Below the pieces are notes generated by a model, which made no database searches, was not told the DNA's origin, and worked only from the letters and a program-made list of their open reading frames with translations. Below are positions 1-7,404 of a stretch of DNA of 18,109 nucleotides, in pieces. The stretch's first letter is position 1, and every line of letters begins with the position of its first letter. The stretch covers positions 1-18,109 of the forward strand of contig JAEXHA010000008.1 of the NCBI GenBank assembly GCA_023450335.1, given 5' to 3'. The position numbers were made by a program, and so were the translations under genes. The stretch is from Actinomycetes bacterium. GTDB lineage: Bacteria > Actinomycetota > Actinomycetes > Actinomycetales > Microbacteriaceae.

Positions 1-73
1 ACAGTACGGCGATATCCCCTCGCGCGTCAAATGAAGATTCGCGTCCCTCCCCCCTGCGCGCCGCGCACGCAAC

Positions 74-170
74 ACGCGAACCGCCACGCAACGCGCGAAC
101 CGCCACGTAACGTGCGCACGCGCCGTGGCGGCTCGCACAGCACGTGGCGGCTCGCACAGCAGGTGGCAAG
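74..170. repeat. Facing arrays of a 13-bp motif, 19-bp period
   Basis: The motif GCGAACCGCCACG occurs at 76-88 and 95-107. Its near reverse complement CGTGGCGGCTCGC occurs at 124-136 and 143-155, and a degraded third copy begins near 162. Both arrays have a 19-bp period and face each other across about 16 bp, so the block can fold into a long hairpin or cruciform. It lies immediately downstream of the last gene of the sugar operon, so termination or mRNA stabilisation is possible. It could also be a dispersed intergenic repeat. No open frame with plausible codon use crosses it, and nothing else is visible in bases 1-192. Confidence 0.7.
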
Positions 171-192
171 CTCGACGATGCCCCCGGCCCGG

Positions 193-1692
193 CTACGGAC
201 GCGCGGGGAGCCGGTTGCTGGTCATCCGAGCGGGGCGCAGCCGGTGCACCACGGCATCCACGACCTCTGCCGCCCCCGCCGTGCCGATCTCGACGGCGTC
301 ACCGACACCGGTCGACCACGCCCGGGTCGTGAGCATCCCGGCGCCTTCCACGAAGATCTCGACTGCGGAATGGTCGGCAAGGATGCGCAGCCGCACCACC
401 TCATCGATCCCGTGGTGGAGGCCCATGCGGCGTACCCCGCGCTCGACGGGTCCTTCGACGACGACGCTCGCCACGCCGTCGCCCGAGCGACGGACACGGG
501 CCAGCGCCGCGGCGCCCCCCTGCCCATCCGCGCGAAGAGCGACCTCGACGACCGAGCCGGTGCCGATCCGCGCCTCGAGCTCCAGATCCCACATGGGCCC
601 CACGTCGAAGGTCGCGCGCTCGACACCGACGGCGATGCTCACCGACTTCTCGCGCAGCGCCTCGAGCTCCACGATGGGAGACGGCACGAGTCTGTCACCG
701 ACGAGGTGCAGTTCGACGGGAGCGCCCGCGTGACCGGCCCACCCCGCCTCGTGGTGTGCCGCGTCGCTGCGCAGGTCTTGAGTGATCGACCACACGAGGG
801 TCCGGCCGTCGGGAGGAAGACTCGGGGTCGCGCCCGTGAAATACCCCCCGAAGTCGAGCTCCCGTGGCGCGGGGTCGTCGGGCACGAAGACGCCCGCGTC
901 CGCATCCCACCGGCCGAGCCAGTACCACTGATGCTGCAGGGAATGCCGTGTCGGCGCGGGCCACCACGGGGTGACCAGCAGCGCATGGCGCCGGTGGGCG
1001 CCGTGCCCGACGGAGATGAGTGACGGCAGCTCCCACATCACGCCCGTCGCCGGCAGAGACGTGCTGTCGCCCACGTAGACCGGCCGCCGGTAGCGCCACG
1101 GCCCCTCCGGCGCAGAGGCCTCGAACAGCAGCGCCGTGCCGCCCTCCTGCTCGATCCCGGCCCCGACGAGCTGGAACCAGCAATCCTCTTCGCGCCACAC
1201 GTACGGATCGCGGAACTCGGAGGGGAGTAGCCGGCGCCCTTCGCCCGCCAGTGCGTCCTGCGCGTCGTGGATGAAGGTCACGGGCGCCTCCGACGGCACC
1301 CAGTCGCGCAGATCCGGATCGGAGGCATCCACGGGCCGCGCGATCGCCGTCCGCTGATTCGGGCGGTCGCGGTCGTCGCCGGCCGTGAAGAACAGCACGG
1401 GCTCTCCGTCCGCGTCGACCGCAGAACTCCCCGACCAGATCCCCTGTGGCGCGATGCTGACGCCCGCCGGAGTCAGCGCCGACCCCAGGTCGACCCAGTC
1501 GATGAGGTTGTCGCTGACCGCGTGGCCCCACGTGATGTCGCCCCAGAAAGGACCGCGCTCATTGCGCTGGTAGAACATGTGGTGGCGCCCGCCGTGGTGA
1601 AGGATGCCGTGCGGTTCGTTCATCCAGCCGCTCGGCGGCATGAAGTGCCAGCGGGGCCGGTCACGGGCGTCGGGCAGCTCGTCGGAGCTCAT
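193..1692 (-). CDS. Glycoside hydrolase family 32 protein (beta-fructosidase-like)
   Basis: Predicted 499-residue cytoplasmic fructan or fructooligosaccharide hydrolase; no signal peptide is visible. The five-bladed propeller carries the GH32 landmarks: WMNEPHG at residues 23-29 (nucleophile region), FRDP at 160-163 (transition-state Asp162) and MWELPSL at 219-225 (acid/base Glu221). The C-terminal beta-sandwich, about 340-485, ends with the typical segment ILADHSAVEIFVEG. The family normally has WMNDPNG, so the expected Asp nucleophile is Glu26 here (codon GAA). Length is usual for GH32. The ATG at 1692 overlaps the upstream stop codon in an ATGA arrangement, which decides the start over longer in-frame alternatives. 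It is the last gene of the operon. The GH32 assignment is firm; substrate (levan, inulin, sucrose or a fructosyl oligosaccharide) is inference. Confidence 0.92.
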   Translation of the reverse strand: MSSDELPDARDRPRWHFMPPSGWMNEPHGILHHGGRHHMFYQRNERGPFWGDITWGHAVSDNLIDWVDLGSALTPAGVSIAPQGIWSGSSAVDADGEPVLFFTAGDDRDRPNQRTAIARPVDASDPDLRDWVPSEAPVTFIHDAQDALAGEGRRLLPSEFRDPYVWREEDCWFQLVGAGIEQEGGTALLFEASAPEGPWRYRRPVYVGDSTSLPATGVMWELPSLISVGHGAHRRHALLVTPWWPAPTRHSLQHQWYWLGRWDADAGVFVPDDPAPRELDFGGYFTGATPSLPPDGRTLVWSITQDLRSDAAHHEAGWAGHAGAPVELHLVGDRLVPSPIVELEALREKSVSIAVGVERATFDVGPMWDLELEARIGTGSVVEVALRADGQGGAAALARVRRSGDGVASVVVEGPVERGVRRMGLHHGIDEVVRLRILADHSAVEIFVEGAGMLTTRAWSTGVGDAVEIGTAGAAEVVDAVVHRLRPARMTSNRLPARP

Positions 1693-2663
1693 CCGCCCGC
1701 CCCGGTCTGCGCGAGCTCGCGCGCGAGCACGAGCGTGCCGTCGTCGTGCGCGTGCACGGGGATCGGATCGGAGAGCCCTCCGACGAAGGGCCCTCCGTCG
1801 ACGAACTGCAGGAAGGCGAGGAAGACGAGACGTCCGTCGGGATCCCGTTCGAAGCGCCCGGCGTAGAGCTCGCCGACTCCGCCCGCGAAGAAACGGTCGC
1901 CCGGCGACCGCCACGGACCGTCCTCCGAGTCGCCGATGGCGTAGTGGGTTCCCGTCTCGGCCGGACTCACCCGCTGTCGCGCCGTGCTGTGCTGTGCGCT
2001 GTAGACCGAGTACGCCAGATACCAATGACGTCCCTGGCGGAAGAGCTGAGGCACCTCCATGTGGCCGAACTCCTGAGGAGCGTGCATCGGCGGCAGCGCC
2101 TCCCACTGCTCCAGGTCGTGCGAGCGCGCCAGGCCCACGACCCCTCGCTGGTCGACGTCTCCGTCCGGGGTCCGGGCGGTGAAGAGCATCCGGTACTCAC
2201 TGTGCTGCTCCGACCAGTACACCCACGGATCGCGCCAGTCGACCGCATCCCAGCCCTCGGCACGGCCCTCGTAGAAGCGCTCGTCGAGTTCCAGCAGGGG
2301 CGCTTCGCGCTTGGTCCAGGTGATCAGATCCGTGCTCGTCGCCACCCCGATCCGCTGGTGGCTTCCCCGGTCGACCGCGTCGACGCCCGTGTAGAACATG
2401 TACCAGCGGTCGTTCGCGCGGAGCACGGACCCCGTCCAGGTGGCGAGGTCGTCCCACGCGCCAGGGCGGCCCGGGCCCAGCGCATCCGCCAGGACGGTCC
2501 ACGCGGTGAGATCGGTGCTCACGGCATGGCCGACACGGGCGTTCACGTGGCGCAGGTCGGGGTCTCCGAGCGCCTTCGGGGCCTTCAGGAAGAACAGGTG
2601 GTAGTGGTCGGCATCGCGCGCGATCCAGAAATCCCAGGTCCAGAAGTCGTCGAGTTGCAGCAT
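1689..2663 (-). CDS. GH68/GH32-like (clan GH-J) glycoside hydrolase
   Basis: A 324-residue single-domain propeller enzyme with no signal peptide and no C-terminal sandwich domain, so shorter than GH32 invertases. Candidate catalytic residues follow the clan GH-J pattern: Asp11 in TWDFW (residues 9-13, like the W-D-x-W nucleophile motif of GH68), Asp145 in WRDPW (143-147), and Glu203 in HMEVPQL (201-207) as acid/base. The blade signatures WYMFYTGVD and GHAVSTDLTAW are also typical. It probably acts in the cytoplasm on imported fructosides, possibly in sequence with the GH32 enzyme it overlaps by 4 bp. An AGGAG sequence about 9 nt upstream supports the ATG at 2663. GH43-like annotation is an alternative, because these families share a fold. 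Exact family and substrate are unresolved. Confidence 0.85.
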   Translation of the reverse strand: MLQLDDFWTWDFWIARDADHYHLFFLKAPKALGDPDLRHVNARVGHAVSTDLTAWTVLADALGPGRPGAWDDLATWTGSVLRANDRWYMFYTGVDAVDRGSHQRIGVATSTDLITWTKREAPLLELDERFYEGRAEGWDAVDWRDPWVYWSEQHSEYRMLFTARTPDGDVDQRGVVGLARSHDLEQWEALPPMHAPQEFGHMEVPQLFRQGRHWYLAYSVYSAQHSTARQRVSPAETGTHYAIGDSEDGPWRSPGDRFFAGGVGELYAGRFERDPDGRLVFLAFLQFVDGGPFVGGLSDPIPVHAHDDGTLVLARELAQTGAGG

Positions 2664-2680
2664 CAGTGATTCTCCTCAGA

Positions 2681-2713
2681 GGCGGGGAGCGCGCGCGGTG
2701 CGCGCTCCCCGCC
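2681..2713 (-). other. Perfect 14-bp hairpin inside the operon
   Basis: Bases 2681-2694 pair perfectly with 2700-2713 around the 5-nt loop 2695-2699. The hairpin lies between the stop of the binding-protein gene and the ribosome binding site of the next enzyme. No U-run follows it, so it is unlikely to be a full terminator. By analogy with other importer operons it may protect the 3' end of the binding-protein mRNA or reduce read-through, raising binding protein relative to the hydrolases. That role is inference. Confidence 0.6.
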
Positions 2714-2726
2714 GGTCATTCCTGTG

Positions 2727-4322
2727 TCAGGCGTTGGACTGGTAGCGGTCGTAGGCCTGCTGGTACAGCTCGACCATCCGGTCCAGGCCCATCGACTCCA
2801 GCTGAGCGACGTACGAGTCCCACTCGTCCTCGATGCCGCCGCGCGCGATCCACTCGGCGCGCTTCGCGTCGACGAGCGCCTTGATCTCCGTCTCGATCGT
2901 CGAGATCTCCTGGATCTCCTCGTCGGAGAAAGGCACCGCCGGGTACCACTCGTCCTCGGCCCACGGCAGGTAGTGCTCAGCCAGGTCGTTCACGCGCTGC
3001 AGGGCGCGCGGCTCGGGCAGGATGACGTTCTCGAAGTCCTCTCGCAGCGTCACCGACACGCCTCCGGGGGCGACCTTCTGGCGCAGCTCGCCGGCAGACA
3101 CGCCCTCCGGCAGTTCGGCCTGCTGCAGAACGCCGTCCGCGTTCTCCTCGAGCGTCGTGCCGATCGGGCCCCAGGAGACCTGCGCAGACATGACCGGCTC
3201 GTACAGCTCATCCACCCAGCGCATGGTCACGTCGGGGTACTTGTTCGCCCGCGTGATCGCGAATGCGCCGCTACGGAAGTCGCTGCCGTTCGAGTGACCG
3301 ACGAGCCTTCCCGCGACTCCCTCCAGTGCAGGCACGAGGACATAGTCGTCTGCGCGGTCGGGCCCGACGACCTCTTCGGTCTCCCACCAGACGTACGCGC
3401 CGAGCACCTCGGTCTCGGTCTTCCCCTTCGCCAGGTAGGTCTTGTCATCCTGCGTGAGTGCCTCCGGGTCGATGAGGCCCCGCTCGTACCAGTCGTGGAG
3501 CTTCGAGATCGCCGTGGCGTACTCGGGCTGAGCGGCCGTGTAGATGACCTTGCCGTCGCGCACGATGCGGTGGTCGGCGTTGTCGGGCATCCCGCCCAGG
3601 GCCGCCATGACGTCTCCGACGTCGGCGCACCACCAGCTGTTGATGAAGCTGAACGGGATCTCGTCCGCCGCACCGTTGCCGTTGGGGTCCTGCGTCTTGA
3701 AGGCCTCGAGCGCTGCTTCGAACTCCTCGATCGTCTGGGGCACGGGCAGACCGAGCTCGTCCAGCCACGCCTTGTTGATCGACAAGAAGAAGGGGACCGC
3801 TCCGATGCCGAGCTCCTCCGCCGCCGGCAGGGTGTAGATGTGGCCGTCCGACGACGTCACCGCGGCGCGAATCTCGGGACGCTTCTCGAAGATCGCCTGC
3901 AGATTCGGCGCGTGCTTCTCGATGAGTCCCTCGAGCGGGATCAGCGTGCCGTTGGAGCCGTAGGTGGTGATGTCGGCCGCGCTGAACCCGGTGTTGTAGA
4001 ACGCGTCGGGAAGATCGCCGCTGGCGAGGATGAGGTTCTTCTTCTCCTGGTAGACGGAGTCCGGCAGGTTCTCCCACCTGATGGCGACGTTGGTGTCGCG
4101 CTCCCACTGCTGGACGAGTTCCATCGACGAGAAGTCCGGTGCGAGCGGTGCCTTCTGTCCCGAGAAGGTCAGGGTGACCTTCTCGTCGACGATGGGAAGA
4201 CCCGTCTCGCGGAAGCCGACCTCGTCGGACGAGGTGTCCGTCTCGGTCGGGGCGGTGCACCCTGCCAGCAACATCGCTGCGAGGGTGAGACCGCCGACGG
4301 TGGCGGTGATGCGATGACCCAT
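2727..4322 (-). CDS. ABC transporter substrate-binding lipoprotein (LplA-like)
   Basis: Extracellular sugar-binding lipoprotein of 531 residues, in the size class of LplA-type binding proteins that work with LplB/YtcP-type permeases. A signal sequence with lipobox LLAGC puts the lipidated Cys at residue 22, followed by an acidic Thr/Ser-rich linker. A DPNGNGAADEI segment, seen in this subfamily as a possible Ca2+-binding loop, lies in the first half. An ATG at 4328 is also in frame, but AAAGG directly abuts it and stands 6 nt before the ATG at 4322, so 4322 is preferred. The gene lies about 50 nt after the second permease, and a strong hairpin follows its stop. Co-transcription with two fructosidase-like enzymes suggests a fructo-oligosaccharide ligand; this is inferred from context. 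Confidence 0.93.
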   Translation of the reverse strand: MGHRITATVGGLTLAAMLLAGCTAPTETDTSSDEVGFRETGLPIVDEKVTLTFSGQKAPLAPDFSSMELVQQWERDTNVAIRWENLPDSVYQEKKNLILASGDLPDAFYNTGFSAADITTYGSNGTLIPLEGLIEKHAPNLQAIFEKRPEIRAAVTSSDGHIYTLPAAEELGIGAVPFFLSINKAWLDELGLPVPQTIEEFEAALEAFKTQDPNGNGAADEIPFSFINSWWCADVGDVMAALGGMPDNADHRIVRDGKVIYTAAQPEYATAISKLHDWYERGLIDPEALTQDDKTYLAKGKTETEVLGAYVWWETEEVVGPDRADDYVLVPALEGVAGRLVGHSNGSDFRSGAFAITRANKYPDVTMRWVDELYEPVMSAQVSWGPIGTTLEENADGVLQQAELPEGVSAGELRQKVAPGGVSVTLREDFENVILPEPRALQRVNDLAEHYLPWAEDEWYPAVPFSDEEIQEISTIETEIKALVDAKRAEWIARGGIEDEWDSYVAQLESMGLDRMVELYQQAYDRYQSNA

Positions 4323-4371
4323 GATCATCCTTTCTCTGTGATTGGTCCGGACGTGCCGGGGAGGAGGGGTT

Positions 4372-5292
4372 TCAGTTCTTGACGGCGCCGAGGAGGGCGC
4401 CCTTCGTGAAGTGCTTCTGCAGGAAGGGCACGAGCGCGATGATCGGCAGCGTGGAGACGACGATGGTGGCGTACTTCACGAGCTCACCCACCCGCTGTGC
4501 CTGCGCGTACGACTCCAGGTCTCCCGTCAGGCTTCCGGCCGACAGGTCGGACTGGATGAGGATGTTCCTCAGCACGAGCTGGAGGGGGTACTTCGAGGCG
4601 TCGTTGAGGTAGATGAGCGCGTCGAAGAACGCGTTCCAGTTGGCCACGAGGTGGATCATCGCCATCAGCACCACGAGCGATTTCGCGAGCGGGAGCGCCA
4701 CGGAGAAGAAGAAGCGGAAGTCGCTGGCACCGTCGATCTGCGCCGCCTCGCGGAGCTCGCTGGGGAGGGTCACCTCGAAGAACGATCGTGCGATGAGCAG
4801 GTTCCACACCCCGACCGCGCCGGGGAGCACCATGGCCCAGATCGTGTCGAGCATGCCGAGCTGCTGCACGACCAGATAGCGCGGGATCATCCCGCCGTCG
4901 AAGAACAGCGTGATGACCAGGAGGAACGTGATCGTCTTGCGCCCTGGCAGATCCCTCCGCGACAGCGCATATCCACCGGTGACGATCAGCGCCACGCTGA
5001 TCGCGGTCGCGAGCCCGGTGTAGAGGACGGAGTTCGCGAATCCCCGGATGATCGTCGGATCGCTGAAGATCCTCTCGTAGCCCTCGAAGGTCACCCCGGA
5101 TGGCACGAGCCACACCTCGCCGTTGTAGACGGCGTTCGGGTCGCTGATGGAGGCGATCACGATGAAGTAGATCGGGTAGAGCACCGCGACGATCCCGAGG
5201 GAGAGCACCATGACGGAGGCGCGGTTGATGCCGCGGTCGCTGAGCCGGCCGGCCCAGGGCCGCCGGGGCGCGTGTGTGGTGAGCGCAGACAT
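4372..5292 (-). CDS. ABC sugar permease, YtcP/MalG-like
   Basis: Inner-membrane permease subunit of 306 residues with about six membrane segments. The first is near residues 27-50. The ATPase-docking EAA loop is at about 182-201 (EAAQIDGASDFRFFFSVALP). The N-terminus (MSALTTHAPR) is short and hydrophilic, as usual for the family. The ATG at 5292 lies 8 nt after the stop of the other permease and is preceded by GAGG; longer in-frame starts would run through that gene. The C-terminal HFTKGALLGAVKN is typical of YtcP-type permeases. It should pair with the 5301-6290 product to form the transport channel. No cognate ATPase is encoded in the window. Confidence 0.93.
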   Translation of the reverse strand: MSALTTHAPRRPWAGRLSDRGINRASVMVLSLGIVAVLYPIYFIVIASISDPNAVYNGEVWLVPSGVTFEGYERIFSDPTIIRGFANSVLYTGLATAISVALIVTGGYALSRRDLPGRKTITFLLVITLFFDGGMIPRYLVVQQLGMLDTIWAMVLPGAVGVWNLLIARSFFEVTLPSELREAAQIDGASDFRFFFSVALPLAKSLVVLMAMIHLVANWNAFFDALIYLNDASKYPLQLVLRNILIQSDLSAGSLTGDLESYAQAQRVGELVKYATIVVSTLPIIALVPFLQKHFTKGALLGAVKN

Positions 5293-5300
5293 CGTGTACC

Positions 5301-6290
5301 TCAGATCAGGGAGTTCTGCTTGAAGCGGCGTGCGACCCAGTTGAAGGTGAGCAGAAGCGCCAGATTGATGACGGAGTTGAACAGGCCGATCGCGGCCGAG
5401 TACGAGAACTGCGCCTGCTGCAGGCCCGCCTGGTAGACGTAGGTCTGGATGATCTGCGACTCGCTCAGGTTGAGCGGGGTCTGCAGCAGGAGGGCCTTCT
5501 CGAACCCGACGTTGAGGAGATTGCCGACCGCCAGGATGAACAGGATCGAGATCACGGGCATGATGCCGGGCAGGTCCACGTGCCGGATGCGCTGGAGCGC
5601 GTTGGCGCCGTCCAGCCGCGCCGCCTCGTGGAGGGAGGGATCGATCGCGGCGAGCGCTGCGAGATAGATTACCATCGAGAAGCCGGCCTGCTGCCAGACC
5701 TCCGATCCGACGTACAGCGGGCGGAACCACTCCGGCTGCGCCAGGAACGCGATGGGTTCACCACCCAGCAGCGTGATGGCGTGATTCACCAGTCCGGAGC
5801 GGGGCGAGAAGAACACCACGATCATCCCGACCACGATCACCGTCGAGATGAACGCCGGCGCGTAGAGGACCGTCTGGACGAAGCCGCGGAATCGCTTGGA
5901 GGTCAGCTGATTCACCAGCAGCGCGAGGACGATCGGCAGGGGGAACGCGACGAGCAGGTTGGCGACCGCCAGCAGCAGGGTGTTCTCCAGGAGAGTGCCG
6001 AACTGGAACGACGAGAAGAACCGCTCGAAGTGCTCGGCACCGACCCACGGGCTGCCCAGGAAGCCGGCCGAGGGGTTGTAGTTGCGGAACGCGATCTGCA
6101 CGCCGTACATGGGCCAGAACTTGAAGACGGCGAAGTAGACGAGCGTCGGCAGGAGTAATACGTATAACTGCCAGGCCCGGAAAAGGCGCCGCAGGCGCGC
6201 GCGGTTCGCCCTCCGGTGCGGAGCGGCGTTCGCCGGCGCGTCTTCGCGCGGCGGCACGCTCACGGACGATCGTTCGGTCGTGACGGTCAT
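5301..6290 (-). CDS. ABC sugar permease, LplB/UgpA-like
   Basis: Inner-membrane permease of 329 residues with an Arg-rich cytoplasmic N-terminus (1-38), a first membrane segment near 41-60 and about five more. The EAA loop is at about 222-241 (EAARLDGANALQRIRHVDLP). The ATG at 6290 overlaps the stop of the LacI-family gene in an ATGA arrangement, indicating translational coupling. Codons 41-45 (CAG TTA TAC GTA TTA) use two TTA leucine codons, unusual at this GC content, and they coincide with a copy of the operator found upstream of the operon. This gene therefore appears to carry a regulatory site within its coding sequence. Substrate is inferred from the neighbouring hydrolases. Confidence 0.93.
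   Translation of the reverse strand: MTVTTERSSVSVPPREDAPANAAPHRRANRARLRRLFRAWQLYVLLLPTLVYFAVFKFWPMYGVQIAFRNYNPSAGFLGSPWVGAEHFERFFSSFQFGTLLENTLLLAVANLLVAFPLPIVLALLVNQLTSKRFRGFVQTVLYAPAFISTVIVVGMIVVFFSPRSGLVNHAITLLGGEPIAFLAQPEWFRPLYVGSEVWQQAGFSMVIYLAALAAIDPSLHEAARLDGANALQRIRHVDLPGIMPVISILFILAVGNLLNVGFEKALLLQTPLNLSESQIIQTYVYQAGLQQAQFSYSAAIGLFNSVINLALLLTFNWVARRFKQNSLI
6156..6170 (-). promoter_or_regulatory. Candidate intragenic LacI-family operator
   Basis: Read on the minus strand this is CAGTTATACGTATTA. It shares the 13 bases CAGTTATACGTAT with 7353-7365 (plus strand) and has the same 8-bp palindrome ATACGTAT centred on CpG, the usual core of LacI-family operators. It lies within codons 41-45 of the first permease. 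The centres of the two sites are about 1.2 kb apart, compatible with DNA looping or a roadblock. The sequence match is directly visible; binding is inference. Confidence 0.6.
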
Positions 6291-7336
6291 GAGGTCCTCC
6301 CCTTCGGAGCGGCCACGGATCCGCGCATGACGAGGTCACAGCGGACGAGGAGGGAGCGTCGCCCCTCGGAATCGGGCATTCTCTCGGCAGCGCCCCGCAG
6401 GAGCAGGTCGACGGCCGCCCAGCCCATCTCACGGAAGGGGAGGTTCATGGTCGTCAACCCCGGCCGGAGGAAGCCCGCGATGATGTCCTGATTGTCGAAA
6501 CCGATGATGGAGACGTCGTCGGGAACGCGGAGTCCGAGCTCCGCGAGCGCCTGGTATGCACCCCACGCCGTTCGGTCGTTGGCGCAGAAGATGGCGGTGG
6601 GCGGGTCGTCGAGTCGCATCAGCGCCAGCGCATGGGTGAAGCCGTCGGGAGTGTTGCCCGTGCCGTAGCGGACGAGCTGCTCGTCGTACTCCACCCCCGC
6701 CCGCTCCAGAGCTCGCCGATAGCCGTCGTGACGCCCGACAGCAGCCGGCAGCCCCGACTCGAGCGTCTCGATGTTGATCATGGCCACGCGCCGGTGGCCG
6801 TGCTCGAGCAGATGCGCCGTCGCATCGTCACCGCCCTGCACCTCGTCCGGCGAGACCGACCACGCCTCGCCGGCCTCGTCCAGTCCGTTCAGGACCACGA
6901 CATCCTGGCTGAGGAGACTGTCGGGCACTCGCACGCGACGGTTGAACATCGATGCGTACACGAAGCGCCGAACCTGGTGGCTGAGCATCTGTTCGACCGC
7001 GGCGCTCTCGACGGCGCCCGAGCCGCCGGTGTTGGCGACCAGCAGCAGCTGACTGTCTTCCCAGGCCCGCTCCTGTGCACCCTCGACGACGCGACCCGCG
7101 AAGGGGGCGCTCGCGACCTCGTCACCGATCAGGCCGACCATCTCGGCGACGCCGTCCCGCAGTGCCTTCGCGGTCGCGTTGTGCCGGTATCCGATCTCTG
7201 CGACCGCGGTGCGCACGCGAGAAGCCGTGCTCTCCGACACCCGCCTGTTCCCACTCAGGACGAGGGAGACCGTCGCCTGCGAGACCCCCGCGGCGCGCGC
7301 AACGTCCCACATGGTGGGCTGGAGGATGCGGTCCAC
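6287..7336 (-). CDS. LacI-family transcriptional regulator of the sugar operon
   Basis: Predicted 349-residue repressor. The helix-turn-helix is at residues 9-30 (MWDVARAAGVSQATVSLVLS then GN), the hinge helix at about 53-62 (NATAKALRDG), and a periplasmic-binding-protein-like effector domain follows from about 65. Length is normal for the family. The start is GTG at 7336, supported by AAGGA about 8 nt upstream; the downstream ATG at residue 9 would cut into the helix-turn-helix. It is the first gene of the operon and overlaps the permease gene by 4 bp, so it is probably autoregulated. Candidate operators are at 7355-7366 and 6156-6170. The inducer is probably a sugar taken up by the adjacent importer, but cannot be read from sequence. 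Confidence 0.95.
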   Translation of the reverse strand: MDRILQPTMWDVARAAGVSQATVSLVLSGNRRVSESTASRVRTAVAEIGYRHNATAKALRDGVAEMVGLIGDEVASAPFAGRVVEGAQERAWEDSQLLLVANTGGSGAVESAAVEQMLSHQVRRFVYASMFNRRVRVPDSLLSQDVVVLNGLDEAGEAWSVSPDEVQGGDDATAHLLEHGHRRVAMINIETLESGLPAAVGRHDGYRRALERAGVEYDEQLVRYGTGNTPDGFTHALALMRLDDPPTAIFCANDRTAWGAYQALAELGLRVPDDVSIIGFDNQDIIAGFLRPGLTTMNLPFREMGWAAVDLLLRGAAERMPDSEGRRSLLVRCDLVMRGSVAAPKGRTS

Positions 7337-7352
7337 GGAATCGTCCTTGATC

Positions 7353-7366
7353 AGTTATACGTATGA
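7353..7366. promoter_or_regulatory. Candidate LacI-family operator before the operon
   Basis: The sequence CAGTTATACGTATG contains the palindrome ATACGTAT (7357-7364) with a central CpG. It lies just downstream of the predicted transcription start and about 17 nt before the GTG start of the repressor gene, a position where a bound repressor would block initiation. A second copy is in the permease gene. It is AT-rich against a GC-rich background. Confidence 0.65.
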
Positions 7367-7372
7367 ACGAGA

Positions 7373-7391
7373 CAACCATAGAGCATGGTTG
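7373..7391. repeat. 7-bp dyad CAACCAT-N5-ATGGTTG over the promoter
   Basis: CAACCAT (7373-7379) and ATGGTTG (7385-7391) form a perfect inverted repeat with a 5-bp spacer. The dyad covers the predicted -10 hexamer and could be a second operator or a short hairpin-forming site. Function is unknown. Confidence 0.45.
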
Positions 7392-7404
7392 GGGCGCCTG
7401 TCTA
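7375..7404 (-). promoter_or_regulatory. Predicted promoter of the sugar operon
   Basis: On the minus strand a -35 hexamer TAGACA (7399-7404, five of six to TTGACA) and a -10 hexamer TATGGT (7375-7380, four of six to TATAAT) are separated by 18 bp. Transcription would start near 7368, next to the candidate operator, giving a leader of about 32 nt. No competing promoter of similar quality is seen before the repressor gene. Confidence 0.55.

Noticed and set aside
74..170. Repeat arrays considered as a CRISPR
   Set aside because: The period is only 19 bp, repeats exceed spacers in length, the two arrays are inverted, and no cas gene is present.
31..1023. 330-codon plus-strand frame at the left edge
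   Set aside because: It is antisense to the GH32 gene and runs through the inverted repeat arrays.
1692..2106. Long N-terminal extension of the GH32 frame up to 2106
   Set aside because: It lies inside the preceding enzyme gene in another frame, and the ATG at 1692 with its 4-bp overlap gives a normal GH32 length and N-terminus.
2724..4382. 552-codon open frame on the plus strand
   Set aside because: It is fully antisense to the binding-lipoprotein gene, which has a signal peptide, lipobox and family match; long antisense frames are expected at this GC content.
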